Positions 35,601 to 57,299 are shown, numbered from the stretch's first letter. The stretch: DNA of 64,000 nucleotides from Zygnema circumcarinatum (GCA_037447605.1 CM074805.1:2887123-2951122), one strand, 5' to 3'. Notes: a model not told the origin generated them from the sequence alone. Numbers and translations are program-made.

Positions 35601-38168
35601 TCACACGACTGCGTTCTATATCCACTGATATCCATCCCTATATCGGATACGTGTATGTTACGATGTATCGATATCGGGGCGATATATCGATGTCGTCGGC
35701 AGTCCTTCCGGGAAAACGACCGGGACGGTTTTGCGCGCGTTCCGTGGACCTTCCGTTACGTGGCGCGCTTGTCTTGGCGGCGTGTTGGGGCGTTGACTCT
35801 CGTCGGGGTCGCTTTGTGTCCCGTCGTCATGTTGGGACTTCGCGCATGGCGGCTGTTCGGACGAGCAGGTACAACCAGCGGGTACAATGTCAATCGCAGC
35901 CTCAAACTCGAAAGAACTCCTTCATTTTCCTGGTTCTTGTTTTCATTTGATTTACGTCTGCAAAGTCAAATGCATCAGCTTCAGAAATGCCTACGCGTGT
36001 CAAAAGACCTGACCTACACGCGACACTAAAACTCTAGACACTCTGAAACCTCAGAGAGTATATGAACGAGCTCGCTGACGAGGGTTAAGGGTCATAATGT
36101 CATGGGCTTTAGGGTTGTACTTTAAAGGTTTTTGTTTATCTCAGAGTTAAGGGAAGAGGCCTGCCGTTTGCGAACTCTAGAGCAAGCGAATGCGATTCGG
36201 CCAGTGGCAGTGAAGGCGATGCCGATGACAAGATGAAAAAATCAACTTGCAGAGATGGAAGGAGTAAAGGTAGACCTTTTCTTTCGTCTATCCTAAATTT
36301 TAGAGAAATGTGGCTGAAACCTTTGCATCGGCCATAGCTAGTAAAATATCAGTAACAAAACGCAGCGTGAGAGAGAGCGGGAGAAGACAGAAAAGGGAGG
36401 GGGCTAGAGAAGCTCAGGATAGAGAGAGTAATCACCCCTCAGCCCCCGACAGCAGTGGTGCCGCCCCCGTGCAGCCGCCAATCTGTCCGGCTCCGGCTTC
36501 GCCGCCCGCCGACCGTACAATGGCGGCATCCCCCCGGATGGCCCCGCCCTCATGCGGCCATGCTGCCTTGCATCCTACGAGCTGACCGTACCGTATCCTG
36601 CAGTATCATATCATATCGTATCGTATCGTACCATACCTTATCGTATCACATTCCAATGCAAATCTTTGGCATTTCCTCAAAAAGTGTGATTCAAAAATAT
36701 TACCGTACGGCACGGTGTCGAACGCAATCCGACATTAACTGTCAAAGATCGCGCCGCCCTGCACCTCCATGCCGGCCGTAAGTTACAGTTGCGGCAGCGG
36801 TTAGCGCAGACGGGTGAGCGTACGGTGCGCGGAACAAACTTCCAAGTTCCGACAGCCGTTGGTCCTCCGCAAGCCGACGAATCGCGTCCGATCCGGCCCG
36901 CACAGTGCCGCACGCCAATCATTGCGGCCGCGGGTGAGACAAACCATGACGTCAACATTCGTCGTCAGCCAGTGGCCGCTGCCGAGGGACAGTTTGCAGT
37001 CCGCTTGAAGGCAAAACAGGTGACGTCATGATGACTTCAAAATCCGCTTCATTGGTGCTGACGTCACCTGAATTTGCTGGCACGTCGGCGTGTCGTATTA
37101 TGCGGTTGGCACCTGAGCTCGCGCGAGTTGCAAACTGGAAGCTCTTGAATGACGTCATTCCGATCCTCATGATTTTGTCTACATCGATTCGCGACAATAT
37201 TGTACCACTTGTGTACGGTGCCACGGCCGTTCGTACATGGCCCCAGCAACACGCGGTCACGGACGCCCCGCCCTCGGCCGGGGCGGGCCCCGTCCCGTCT
37301 TGTTCTGTCCTGTCCTGTCTGTCTTGTTCTGGCCTGTCCTTTCCGGGCCGGGCTGGTCCGCGGCCTTTGGTCGGTCGGTTCGTTGGCGAGCGGTCGGATC
37401 CGGCGCGGCGCGTGGTTGGTTGTCGCGGCCCGCGGCGCGAACGACAAGGACAACTATGACCGTACGGCCCCCGGCGTGGCCGGAGCGGAAGGAACCGTCT
37501 TAGGGAAGGAGGGCGGATTGGACGGCTCCTCGCCTCCCCGCCGATTCGAGTTTTGTGATGACGGGAGTACAGTTCTAATGTTGTTCTCATGTCGGCCACG
37601 TTCTAGCGTTGCAATTTCATGACAAAATCAACTTTAACTCTTGCATTTCAAGGCTGTAGCAGCCCTTGCCGCATGAGATTGTTGATCGCACCGCCAGCAG
37701 GAGCGTGCCGCTGATGGACAAACGTGCCGACATGTACTTCCACTTTCCACTTCTCATTCAGCAATTATGGTCACGCTGCCAGTGCATTCCAGAAGCTTCC
37801 GCTGAGCTTTCAGGCTCTTTGTTCAGCATCTGCAGACCAAACGCGAGTGCCAGTGAAAGCCTCCGCCTGCATTGCGGAGATATAGCATATATATATTTTT
37901 TTCCAAGAATGCACTGGTAGTGATGTGGTGTTGACGAACAAAGTCTGTTTTAGAGAGAACATGCTTCTCAGGTGGAAGTGTCCTAGCTCAGCTGTCACAA
38001 TCAAGGCAAAAGTAAGAAGACAAATTTGTTTCGGCCTTGAAGTTCCTCCTGGCTAGACAAACCATCGATAACGCATCTACCTCTTAAATTCAAACGGCAT
38101 CAACATCAGAACCATACAGAAAATCAGCAGACAAACCCCACTCAATTTCATTATGCATTACAGAGCCA
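35601..38168. other. intergenic, no gene seen
   Basis: A GC-rich block (36450-37560) with many CGTACG and TGACGTCA-like words (for example near 36950, 37020, 37060 and 37150). A degenerate ATCGTATCGTATC run lies at 36600-36650. No coding sequence is supportable. Confidence 0.4.
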
Positions 38169-38174
38169 TTTATT
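38169..38174 (-). terminator. possible AATAAA signal of the WRKY-like gene
   Basis: TTTATT on the plus strand reads AATAAA on the gene strand, about 260 nt after the stop codon. Confidence 0.3.
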
Positions 38175-38432
38175 TTTTCGTTCAAAGAATAGAGTGTCAG
38201 GGTAGCGCAATCTTTTTATCGAAGGAAGAGTAGAGCCTCTTTCAGACCCTTATTTTGCTTAAAATGAATTAAACGAATAATAAATGATTACTGACCGCTC
38301 AAATGGGGCGAGCCAGTTACAAAACTCTAATGTACGCTCAAGTATAATACAACTGAGGGGCGAGAGTAATCATATTTCTCCTTCGCCTCTAGTGCAGCTC
38401 GCCTTACCTAACAGAAACAGACTATGTTAAAC

Positions 38433-40787
38433 TCAGTAAACATTCGCAGACATTTGAGGAAAGTGATCGCGGAAGCGGATGAAGTCAGCTATTCTCAGAC
38501 TGTCCTGCCCCCCTAGAGTAGAGAGAGGATCGCCGAGAGCAGACCCCCCTGGTGGCGAGGATGAGTCGAGCTCCCACGAGCAGGACGAGGTTGAAGGCAG
38601 TCCACATAGGTGAAGCTCGGAAGGCTCCAGAGGAGGAAGGCCACAAGGATCCTCGAAAAATGTCGCGCTCGGACTTTTCTGCGATTCTCCTGAGGCCTCT
38701 GCATTCAAAGCCATCGTCGCTAGAGCCTCCAAGCTAACTTCTCCTTTCTCCGAACTGTCGCATGAAGGATAGCTGGTGCCCTTCCTTCCATCACCCGTAG
38801 CTGCACATTGCGAGCTCTCCAAGGAGTCATAGGGCTGTCGGATATACTGAGCATATGCGTCAAGGTCTGAGCTCGCTCTCGAGAGGCTCTCCTCCCCATT
38901 CGGCATCAATCGTGCCGAGCGCAGCCAGCCGAACAGCTCCCCCTCCGGCTCCGCTGACTGGACCTTGGTGCCCCAGGAGGTCTTCAGGAGGTGAGCAGAG
39001 TTGGCTTCAGCTGTCGGCTTCTGCAGAGCCTCAGGCAACGGAACAGAATCCACTAAGCCGGGCAGCAGCTCTTCCATGTGAGACGGCGGCGTGCGCTGCG
39101 GAAATGGGGACAGTCTCCTCCGCTTCGCTAGACCCAACCCGCCCTGCCTCGACCCCATCACTGCAAGAATGCGGCCTTCCATGAGGGCCTCGGCAACCAC
39201 CTCAGCAGGAAGTCCCGCAGTCTTGGAGAGGAGCGTTTTGGCAACACACTCCGCGAGATCAGATGCGGCTTCAGATGTGCTCTCGTGCCAGGAAGCTTCA
39301 GTGAGGGTGAACCAAATCCTGTACAAGTCACGGAGCTCCTTTTCAAGGCTGACTTGCTCCTTTCCAATGGCGTCTGAACTGGCTCTAAAGGACAACTCGT
39401 CAAAGACTTCGAGGTTACGATCATTCATCAGGCTTGAGGCCTTGGGCTTTGTATCTTCCAGGATTTTCTTGATTTCTTCGAGATGCGTGGATGGGAAATC
39501 CATCAGTTTGCGCTCTGAGGCGAGAAGCGAGGAGGACTCATATGGCGTGCAGGAGAGCAAGGAGCGCAGAGCTCCCATCTCCGAGACTTGGAGGTCGAGC
39601 CAGCTCGACGCGTCCATGTGCCCGGGGCCCCATCTGCTGGCAAATGCGCCACCAGCCTCCTTCGCACGTGTGGCGGCATCTCGCAGGCCGTGGTTGTGCT
39701 GCTCGGCGTGAATGATTTCCAGCTCCTGCAGGTCGTCAATGTTGAAGTCGATGGTGCGCTTTGCTGGACATGCGGTGTCTTTGAACATGCTGCAGCGGTA
39801 GTAATTCCTGCACGAGCAAGGCAGAGCGAGATGTGATTAGAAATTACCAGCAGGGAATGCACTACCAGACAGTGTACAATGTCTCTAGAGGAACACAGGC
39901 CAGGATAGACACAATCATAGTGGGAACTATGAGGATAATGGTGATGTAGCAGATAAACATCAATCATACACAGTCGACTCAATTCACGTTCCCTTCGCTT
40001 CACACACTCTCTAAATAATTGATCTTTCGACGAGTGTGTCAGAACATAAGGAGAGTTAAGGAGTGACGAGGAACTGACGAGTGAGCAAAGGGGCGCTATT
40101 CAAGTGACCAAAGTTTCCTTTTCGACTCTTTAAAAGAAAATTCCAACATGGAGCACGAAGCATCAACAATCAAATGGGAAAGGTGACATTCACAAAGGAA
40201 ACACACTTATATCCTCCCATCACTAAAAACATGCAACGAGGGACATGTCACCAATAGTAGACCAAGAAAAACCATTCAACGTATCCAACATAATAGAAAA
40301 TAAAAAAAACCATTCAAAACTCCATACAATAGAGCGTATCCACATCATCATTCCCAAAATGTCCACAGGGCACAACATGGTAAAAGTCCTTACCGCATGA
40401 TATTGGTGCCCCTAATGGGCTTCTGCCCGTACTTGAGCCACATGTAGCCATCCTCGGGAATGCGCAGGCGATAGTACTTCCTCTGTCTGCAGAGACCCGA
40501 GGGAGCCCAGTGAGTCCCTCCACGCGGAGAGAGAGTGCAAAAGACAGCAATGGCGGGCCTGCCATGTGGGGCGCTGCCATTGGCTGAGGGAGGGACCGCG
40601 CGGTCCGCCGCCGCACTACTCACTTTCTCTTGGGCTTGTTGCGCGCGCTCTCGGGGGTCGACGCGGCATTGGACGCGCTCTCCTTCCTCTCGGCGGCAGG
40701 CTGCCTCCCCTCGGCCGACCCACAGGACTTGGCGTCGGGCAGCGGGGGGGAGTCGGGCTCGCTCGCGGAAGCCTCGGGAGTGGCCAT
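38433..40787 (-). CDS. WRKY-family transcription factor with variant WLKYGQK heptad
   Basis: A 543-aa predicted nuclear DNA-binding protein. Exons on the minus strand: 40787-40624, 40486-40394 and 39807-38433; both introns are phase 2. The single WRKY domain starts EDGYMWLKYGQKPIRG (66-81), so Leu72 replaces the Arg of WRKYGQK. The zinc site reads C91-x7-C99-x23-H123-x-H125. The C-x7-C spacing is typical of group III, while the H-x-H end is typical of groups I and II. Intron 2 splits the Arg codon just before NYYRC, the conserved plant WRKY R-type intron position, which supports the assignment. A basic stretch KPKRKQRK (51-58) may be the nuclear signal. The long C-terminal part is rich in Ser, Glu and Leu and has no second domain. 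A more upstream ATG at 40871 would add 28 residues. Confidence 0.85.
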
Positions 40788-40871
40788 GGCGGGCGGGGCT
40801 GCGAGGGAGGGAGGGCGGGCGGGTGGGAGGGAGAGCGGCGCGGCGGAGGAAGGGGAGAGGCCGCGCGCCAT

Positions 40872-42030
40872 TTAAGCGGGCGCGGCGGCGCGCGCGTAAC
40901 GTCCGCCTCAGGCCGCTGACGTCGGTCCGCTGGCCCGCCCGCGGAGCGCTACGCGACACGCCGCGCAAGTGGTCGTACGGAGATCAGATGCGGCCTCCCC
41001 CGTGTGAGCTGCCGCGCCAATCTGCGCCGCACGCGCGGCGGGCAAGGGTGCCAGCCGGATGCGTCGTACGAAAGCCGACGTGGCGGGATGTGGATTCCGG
41101 TCTTGATTTGGGCCAATAATGAAAATGTCGGCGCCGTGCGGAGAACGGAGCACAGCCGCGCGGGCTGCACATGGGACAGGCTGGCGGCAGGGGCGGCCCT
41201 GTGGCGGCTGCGGGCCGGGTCGCGGCGGGGCCCGCCGGGCGGCTCGCGGCGGGCGGCGCGCTGATTGGCCGAGGGGGGAGCGCGCAGGGTGACGTGGCGG
41301 TACTGCGCCACGTGGACGCGGCGCGCGGGCGGGCGTGGACCAGTGGCACTCCGTTCCCAGCAGAAAATTTGGGGGGAGCGCGCTGGGATCCGCGGCGCGT
41401 CAGCACGGGGAGCATTTGCTGAAGCTGGCCACGTGTGCGATCGCGCCAGGGATTGCGATTTTCTGTTTTTATCGTTGAGGATGAAAGCCGCCCTTAGAAT
41501 CTAGCGGCGGTCTCGGGCCCACCGACACGGGAGTTTGTCCGCTAGCCGAAAAAGTACGATGGATGAGATGACACGTCCCCTCTTGGAGGACGCGTGTCGA
41601 CGCGTGGAGCGTGCGCATTTATCGAGACGAATCGTGGGAGATTGCCGCCCGGTCAGCGCAATCAGCAGTCTTGGCGGCGCGTGCGGCGTTGATGGCGACG
41701 CGCCAAATGTCCTCGACAGCGATCATGCGCGGCCAGCAGGACCCCACCCTATCCCCTTGTCGACATGCGGCGTACGGACGGTGCGACTTGCAGTCGAGGC
41801 GGCCCACGTCGGCGGCGGCCTTTGACCTTCCGCAACGGCAGCGCGCCGCCCTTTTGGGCGGGCGGGCGCTGTCGGCGTAGGCCTGATCCGCCAGCGCGGC
41901 GCGGCACATCGGCTATTGCGAATTTTTGGATCCGATTCGAATTTTTCCTCAAACTTTCATGATGGCATTTTTGGTACAGTTGGAGACAAGTCAATTGGCT
42001 GGTTAAATATGGTTCTGATTTTTGAAGCCA
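40872..42030. other. GC-rich upstream region of the WRKY-like gene
   Basis: High GC with many CGTACG and CCACGTGG-like words. Open frames on both strands are composition effects. No gene is supported. Confidence 0.4.
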
Positions 42031-42034
42031 TGCA

Positions 42035-42130
42035 CACTACATGTCACGATGGCATCTCCATCGTGAGACCAATGCCACATGTCTCTTCGAACGCAAAGGA
42101 TGTGGCATTGAACTCCCTTCCCATGTACAG
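42035..42130 (+). repeat. rearranged copy of the dispersed CTCACGATGGCGA repeat
   Basis: Contains TCACGATGGCATCTCCATCG, then GTGAGACCAATGCCACATG and a further GATGTGGCATTGAACTCCC with CCATGTACAGGCATCA. The pieces of the repeat are duplicated and partly inverted. Confidence 0.5.
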
Positions 42131-42224
42131 GCATCATCAAAAGGAAAGGAATACAGGATATCCCTCAAGTATCGTACATAGCTTATTTACCGGGGAAATG
42201 GAGATTAATGCAAGGGATTTACAG

Positions 42225-42490
42225 GTCGGACCATTGGATCAACAATTGGTTGCAAACTATTGGAGGGCGTACCAGCCAATCGTTGCCAATGGTTCTAAAC
42301 CATTGGAGAGCGGGCCAGACAATCATTGCCAATGGTTGCGAACCATTGGATCGCGAGCAGGCCAACCATAGCCAATGTTTCGCAACCATTGCCGTCAGGC
42401 CGAAACAACCATTGCCAATGGTCGGAACCATTGAATCTAATGATTTCCAACCATTGCAAATGATTCGAACCATTGGATTGAATAATCATT
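42225..42490. repeat. cluster of CCAATGGTT/AACCATTGG words
   Basis: About a dozen copies of CCATTGG, CCAATGGTT and ACCATTG in alternating orientation (for example GCCAATGGTTGCGAACCATT). Spacing between words is about 15-40 bp. It is the same family as 22600-23075. Confidence 0.75.
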
Positions 42491-42944
42491 TAAATTATTT
42501 TTTTATCACAGAAACATTCGTCACTCTTCTAATATATACAGTAGTGGTTAGAATGCGCCTTTCCACGACTGCCGAGACATGATTGAAGTCCGTCTGTCGG
42601 TGGAGAACTTTTTGCACTTTCTATGTAATAATGGTTCCAACATGGATTGAACCCGCTCGATGACGCCCGCCCGGCCCCAGCGCGGAGGCTCCATCGCCAG
42701 TTCACCGTCGTGCGCGACGCGTTATCTGAGTTCCATGAGGGCGCGTTATTTGTCCACGTGGCGTCCACGTCAGCGTTTGTCAAGATTCTCCCCGCAGGTT
42801 CGCAGCCCGCCGCAGACGGCCACGGCGGATGCTACAAACAGAACGGACTAGGACGGACGTCGTCCGTCCCCGTTCTGGATTCGGTTGCGGTTGCGGTTCC
42901 GTAAACTATGCGACATGTAGCGTTTTTCTGGACAGCAAAAAATG
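42491..42944. other. intergenic, no gene seen
   Basis: Short unique stretch between the word cluster and the second fold-back element. Confidence 0.4.
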
Positions 42945-44360
<1,416 letters not shown>

Positions 44361-44454
44361 GACGCTTGAAGACGCGTGCGAGCCCCATTCGTTCGTTCGT
44401 GGATATCGGAGGTATTGGTCGGTATCGGTCGGTATCGGCCGTGCAGCCTATGCA

Positions 44455-44545
44455 TAGGATGGCCAATGGTTCAAACCATTGGCAGTGGTTGGCCAGGTCG
44501 CTAATCAATGGTTCGCACCCACTCGAATGGTTGATCCAATGGTGC
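44455..44545. repeat. short CCAATGGTT/AACCATTGG cluster
   Basis: GGCCAATGGTTCAAACCATT and related words lie just outside copy 2 of the fold-back element. Confidence 0.65.
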
Positions 44546-45480
44546 GACCTGTGCAACTATGCTCCTCGAACCGTCTGAAACTCAATTGTCCTTGTTTGCC
44601 ACTCAGCCACCATCATTTGTTTAGCCATCCGTCCATATGCGTGCCGTATACTAACCGTTTCCGTCGGCACATGAAGCGGTTCATGCTTGGATTTCGCTGC
44701 AGCAGGGACAGCAGACCTGAAAACTCAATATATATCTTGTGTTGAAGGAAGTACTCCGGCTTCCTATGGCTGTCAACCTAAACCATTGATATCTACCGAA
44801 AATCAGCTCATGCTTTCCAGCAAATTACGAAGTAAAATTAAAAATCGAAAGCACTGTTTTGAAATGCTTCCCTAAACTCAATGTCAAACTTTGACACGCC
44901 CTACTATGTAATTCGCCTGGAAGCATGTTACTGATTTCAAATTCCAAAATCTTGGAGCTTCTGTAAGGCGAACCCCCCAAGTTTCCATTCTGGCATCCGA
45001 ACTTGCTTGCTACGGATCTGCCTTTCGATATGGCAGTATCCATTTGTAGTCATCCACAGCAAGCAAATTCATATTCTAGAACGGGAAGCCGTCTCAAATC
45101 ACCTACTATAGGGTAATGCTTTTGGTTCAGCATGAAATTGCAGAGAACTACAAGTCTACATTTGTATAAAAGCACGAGGGAAGCTGTCAAACATGGAGAG
45201 TAAAAAATTGAAGATTCAGCATTTAAATACAACGAATGTGCGAGGGTTACATATATTTCCAGCCGTTCTGGCACGCGAACTTAACGCAGAATTACAGCAG
45301 TCAGAGTGAGGTGTTGCATCTTGCTAGACTCAGCTCCTGATTGCACGTCTGCCCTGATCGCGGCAAAAAAATGGATGAAAATGGACGGATTGCGACAGCT
45401 CTACTCCTACGCCGGTGTAACAGAGATTTAGTCTCGTTCCTTTACATGCCTTCGTCGAACCCTAAAGTCAGTCTCAAAAT
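44546..45480. other. intergenic, no gene seen
   Basis: AT-rich sequence that includes the 3' flank of the CAC2 gene. A short TTTGACACGCCC piece near 44890 resembles a MITE end. Confidence 0.4.
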
Positions 45481-53150
<7,670 letters not shown>

Positions 53151-54062
53151 GACTGCGACTCCTGAAACAATACTCCTATGGCACAATGTTGCACGCCAGT
53201 CACTGCTTCTGCAAATAAGCCAGAAGAAAAAAGAATTTTATTTGAAAGTTCAGCAGCAAGTCACACTGATAGCCATGGAACATCTGGGATTTTGTGACTG
53301 TTGTCAATCCAATTCTCCAATCTTTTATCTTCATGTTAAAGTCAAACCTCTTTGCTGTATTCTATTTGCATATGGTTATGTGCTGACGTGCAGGAGTTGC
53401 TTTGTGCATTACATTCGGCAACTAAAACGGGAACCCTACTTTCCTAAATAAAGGAACTAGCCGACTAGCCGACTCGTCCTTGCGGAAAGGGCGGTCCTGA
53501 AAGGACAACCAGCGCAAGGATCTGCATGCTTCTCACAGAGCCACACACCGCCCCCTCGCGTCTGCTCGGCTCAAGACGCACTGGACCAAACCCCTCCGCC
53601 ATGTCTGACTCGCGGCCAGCCTCAGCAACCCGCCAAACTGCGACCAAGCCGGCAGTCAAACCAGCAGGCTGGCCTTTGCCTCCGCTCGTGGAAAGCAGAG
53701 AGAGCGAAAAATGGCATCCCTCACCTGCACAGCGCTCGAGTGCTGCCTCGTTCCTGTCCTCTCCGTCTCCTCCCTCTCCCACTCTCTCCCCCACTCTCCC
53801 TCTCCCCCTCCCCTGCGGTCTGGCGTCACTGAGGAGCTCGGCGCCGGAAAAGGCGGGGCCGCAGCCAATGGGTGCGCGGGCAGCCGCGGTCGAGCATATC
53901 GTGCCACGTGTTTGGCGTGCCCCGCAGGCGCCCCCCATTGGCCACACGTGGCGCGCCCCCGCCCGCCCGCCCGCCCGCTCCCCCGCTGGCCGGCGCCCCC
54001 CCCCGTCCGCCTCGCGCGCGGCCCCTCATCCCTCATCCGCCCGCGCGCCGCGGCCGTCCGTT
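53151..54062. other. upstream region of CAC2
   Basis: AT-rich to about 53460, then GC-rich with CCCTCTCCC runs at 53760-53815. It probably contains the CAC2 promoter. The open frames in the GC-rich part are not supported. Confidence 0.4.
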
Positions 54063-54853
54063 GGCGCGAGTCCCATCCATCTATCCATCCACCTAGCCAC
54101 ATGCATCCACCATTCATCCATCCATCCACCTAGCCATCCCTAACGCATGCATCCATCATCCATCCATCCATCTATCCACCCAGCCACCCCTACCGCATGC
54201 ATCCATCATCCATCCATCCATCCATCCACCTAGCCATCCCTACCGCATGCATCCATCATCAATCCATCCATCCATCCACCTAGCCATCCCTACCGCATGC
54301 ATCCATCATCCATCCATCCATCCACCACCCAGCCATCCCATCTATCCGCACCTAGCCATCCATCATCATCATCCATCCATCCATCCACCTAGCCATCCCT
54401 ACCGCATGCATCCATCATCCATCCATCCATCCACCTAGCCATCCCTAACGCATGCATCCATCGTCCATCTATCCATCCACCTAGCCATCCCCCACGCATC
54501 CATCATCCATCCATCCATCCGCATGCATCCATCGTCCATCTATCCATCCACCTAGCCATCCCTAACGCATGCATCCATCATCCATCCATCCATCCATCCA
54601 CCTAGCCATCCCTACCGCATGCATCCATCATCCATCCATCCATCCACCTAGCCATCCCTAACGCATGCATCCATCGTCCATCTATCCATCCACCTAGCCA
54701 TCCCCAACGCATGCATCCATCGTCCATCTATCCATCCACCTAGCCATCCCCAACGCATGCATCCATCATCCATCCATCCATCCACCTAGCCATCCCTAAC
54801 GCATGCATCCATCCATCCATCCATCCATCCATCCATCCATCCATCCATCCGCC
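54063..54853. repeat. ATCC-based minisatellite with higher-order units
   Basis: About 790 bp built of CATC/ATCC units arranged in longer repeats of roughly 45-60 bp, each of the form GCATGCATCCATCATCCATC followed by (CATC)n, CACCTAGCCATCCC and TAACGC or TACCGC. More than ten such units vary in the number of ATCC and in CGTCCATCTATCC variants. It ends in a pure (ATCC)n run. Confidence 0.95.
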
Positions 54854-55069
54854 ATGCATGCCACGCGCTAGTGCTGGCAAAATCGTGACTTGTAGGCGGC
54901 ATTCCGCAGTATGTCTACTATAGGGAAATTCCTAGCCATTGCCGAAATACTAGAGACAAATTTCTAGTTTATTCATTATACTTTGCTAGAAACACCTAGC
55001 CAATCGTTAGCTGTATTAGTGACATCTAGTCACATATATAACTCAGAATTACGTTGCCCTGTGTTACAT

Positions 55070-55320
55070 TGCCAATGGCAATGGCTGCTCGGGTCGTGAA
55101 TCATTGGTTCGAACCATTGGCAATGCTTGACAACCGTTGAATCCAATGGTTGCGACCATTGGCATGGTTGTTTTGGTCAGACGGCAATGGTTGGAACTAT
55201 TGGCAATGGATGGCAACGATTGAATCCAATGGTTCCGACCATTGGTAATGGTTGGCTGGGTCGCGAATCAATGGTCCGCAACCGTTTGAATGGTTGATCC
55301 AATGGTCCGACCTGTGAAGC
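55070..55320. repeat. cluster of CCAATGGTT/AACCATTGG words
   Basis: GGTTCGAACCATTGGCAATG, TCCAATGGTTGCGACCATTG and similar words in both orientations, the same family as at 22600 and 42225. It ends in TTGATCCAATGGTCCGACCT, a tail also seen at 44535 and 42223. Confidence 0.75.
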
Positions 55321-55347
55321 GTTAAGGCAAGCCTTTGACTAAAATTT

Positions 55348-55600
55348 CACGTCGTGCGACTTGCGTGCGACATCGCGCATACGATACAAAGCGAGGCAAA
55401 AGTTGAGGCGTTTTTGGCGCCTCACCTCCGCGTCCATGGTGCGACGCGGTTCCCGTAGTGCGACCATTACGCGACAACGCGCATGCGAATTTGACACATG
55501 CGATGCGAGACAAAAGTGAGGCGTTTTTTGGTGCCTCACTCTTACCTAACAGTGCGACGCAGTACCCATAGTGCGACTTGCGACTTGCATGTAAAGTGCA
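55348..55600. repeat. diverged tandem duplication, unit of about 120 bp
   Basis: Two successive copies carry the order GTGCGAC, CGCGCAT-CGA, GCGAG-CAAAAGT-GAGGCG, TTTTTGG-GCCTCAC. Each includes a short GAGGCG...CGCCTC-type hairpin followed by GTGCGACGC. No gene is seen in it. Confidence 0.6.
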
Positions 55601-55719
55601 TCATGAAGATCTCGTCGCACTATGATGGAAACATCTTTTTTAAATATTCAAATTTCAGAAAAAAAAAACTACATAGGTTGCACCATTAGACCTACCATTC
55701 GACTGATTGCGACTGATTG

Positions 55720-55970
55720 CCTCGCTTCTACGCTTCTTCGGCGTGCTGCAGTTGTCGGTGGACTTCCGCCGCTCCCTCCTCGCGATGTGCCCCACATCGG
55801 TGACCTTCGCGGCTGCTTCTAGGGCTGCGTTGTTGTGTTTAGGCGTAGTTTTCCGCTCTTAGCTTCATTCTATTGTGCTTAGGTCCTTTGCGACTAGTCC
55901 CTCGTGGTTCCACATCATGCTTTTGTCCATGTACATTTGATGGCCTCGCCATCGTGAGTTCAATGAAATT
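55720..55970 (-). repeat. dispersed repeat, most complete copy
   Basis: An uninterrupted copy joining the GTGACCTTCGCGGCTGCTTC part with the TTAGGTCCTTTGCGACTAG part and the reverse of the CTCACGATGGCGA core. It serves as the empty-site reference for the insertion at 13078. On the minus strand it reads as an open frame with RPSNVHGQ...RGTSRKGPKHNR-type residues. Confidence 0.75.
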
Positions 55971-55977
55971 TGGGATT

Positions 55978-56135
55978 GCGAACCATTGGTGCCGGACCAA
56001 AACAACCATTCGACTGGTTCGGAACTGTTGGATGCCAATGGTTGGCAACCATTCGAATAGTTTTGAACCATTGGATGCCAATGCTTGCCAACCATTTGAA
56101 TGGTTGCTTACCATTGGCGACGGTTGTCATGGAAA
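55978..56135. repeat. cluster of CCAATGGTT/AACCATTGG words
   Basis: GCCAATGGTTGGCAACCATT and AACCATTGGATGCCAATGCT-type words, directly next to the dispersed repeat. Confidence 0.7.
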
Positions 56136-56458
56136 GTTTAGGGGAGTCGCAGTCTCTTTTCGGTGTACAGTGTACAGGGTAGTCGCGTTAAAGTGACATT
56201 GTTTATAATAACGACATGGATATACTGACGTTTTTTCCGGGAACAACCACTGTAGATCCTGCGCCAGTAGTGACGCCATTATGTATATAATGACATTTGA
56301 AAAGCCCTAATTGTTACTATATCTTCAAAATGTCGATATTATCCACCCACGTATTGGAATATGCGTTACAAATATATTGCGACCGTACACATTATCGACA
56401 AATACTGTCAAATATCGACTTGACCGTACACATGCTCACTAGGGTTCGCATTACAATA

Positions 56459-57020
56459 GGGCGTGTCAGACTTAAAAAATTCTCGTAATACTAAAAACTC
56501 GATATTCGTAACATTTCGAGTCAAATTCCCGAGCGTAGTTTTTCGCACTCGCGGCGCGGTCCTGTTCGCACTCCGCGATCGCCGTCTTCGCACTTCTCCA
56601 AACGCCGTCTTCGCAACTTCGCCCTCGCGCGGGGCCCTCAGACTTAGAAACAGCGCCGGCGCGGCGCGCGGAGACCGCTTGTCGGTGTGTCGTGTTGCGC
56701 GTCACGGGCGGGCGCGGGCGCGGCCGGGAAGCCGGGAAAACAACCATGACGTCACGTTGACGCGATTTTCGCCAGTATTTTCTTCGCACGTCCATTTCGG
56801 CGCCTCTTTTGGGTGCGAACAAAATCGTGCGAAGAAGTGCCCTTTTTAGTAAACCCCACGGGTCAATCTTCGCAACGTTGACCCGTTGACTTAGCACAGT
56901 TGACTTCCGTTCGGTTCGGTTTAGGTTCGGGGGCGCGATGATTTTTAGTACTTAGTAACCTCGATTCTCGTAATACTAAAAACTCGATATTCGTAACATT
57001 TTGTTAAGTCTGACACGCCC
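56459..57020 (-). mobile_element. MITE-like element, type B, inverted full copy
   Basis: Reverse complement of 13240-13816 over its whole length, with ends GGGCGTGTCAGACTTAAAAA and GTTAAGTCTGACACGCCC. It has small differences, such as an added AAAAAGGGCA-type stretch next to the GGGGTTTAC junction. Confidence 0.9.
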
Positions 57021-57299
57021 TAGTATAGGGTTTTTAGGGTTTAGAACGGACCTATAGTTCGCACACACCTGCCCACGTGACGACGGCCCAGAAAGTACAA
57101 TGTACGGTATCAATGGTGTACGGATATACCGCAAAAACACCTGTAATACCATTGTCACTATACATGTGAAATGACAAACGGGTCATTGTGGATATAGTGA
57201 CACAGATAAGTGGGGACCGACATGGACACTATAACGCGACTACCCTGTGGTGTGTTGCCGTGCCGTGTTGTTAAGACAACAAGTAAAGTTCATATACAT

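Noticed and set aside
35369-35635. Minus-strand frame as a stand-alone gene
   Set aside because: It lies inside a dispersed repeat; it is treated as part of that repeat.
57020-57052. AGGGTTTTTAGGGTTTAG resembling the plant telomere repeat
   Set aside because: Only about two imperfect units; not a telomeric array.
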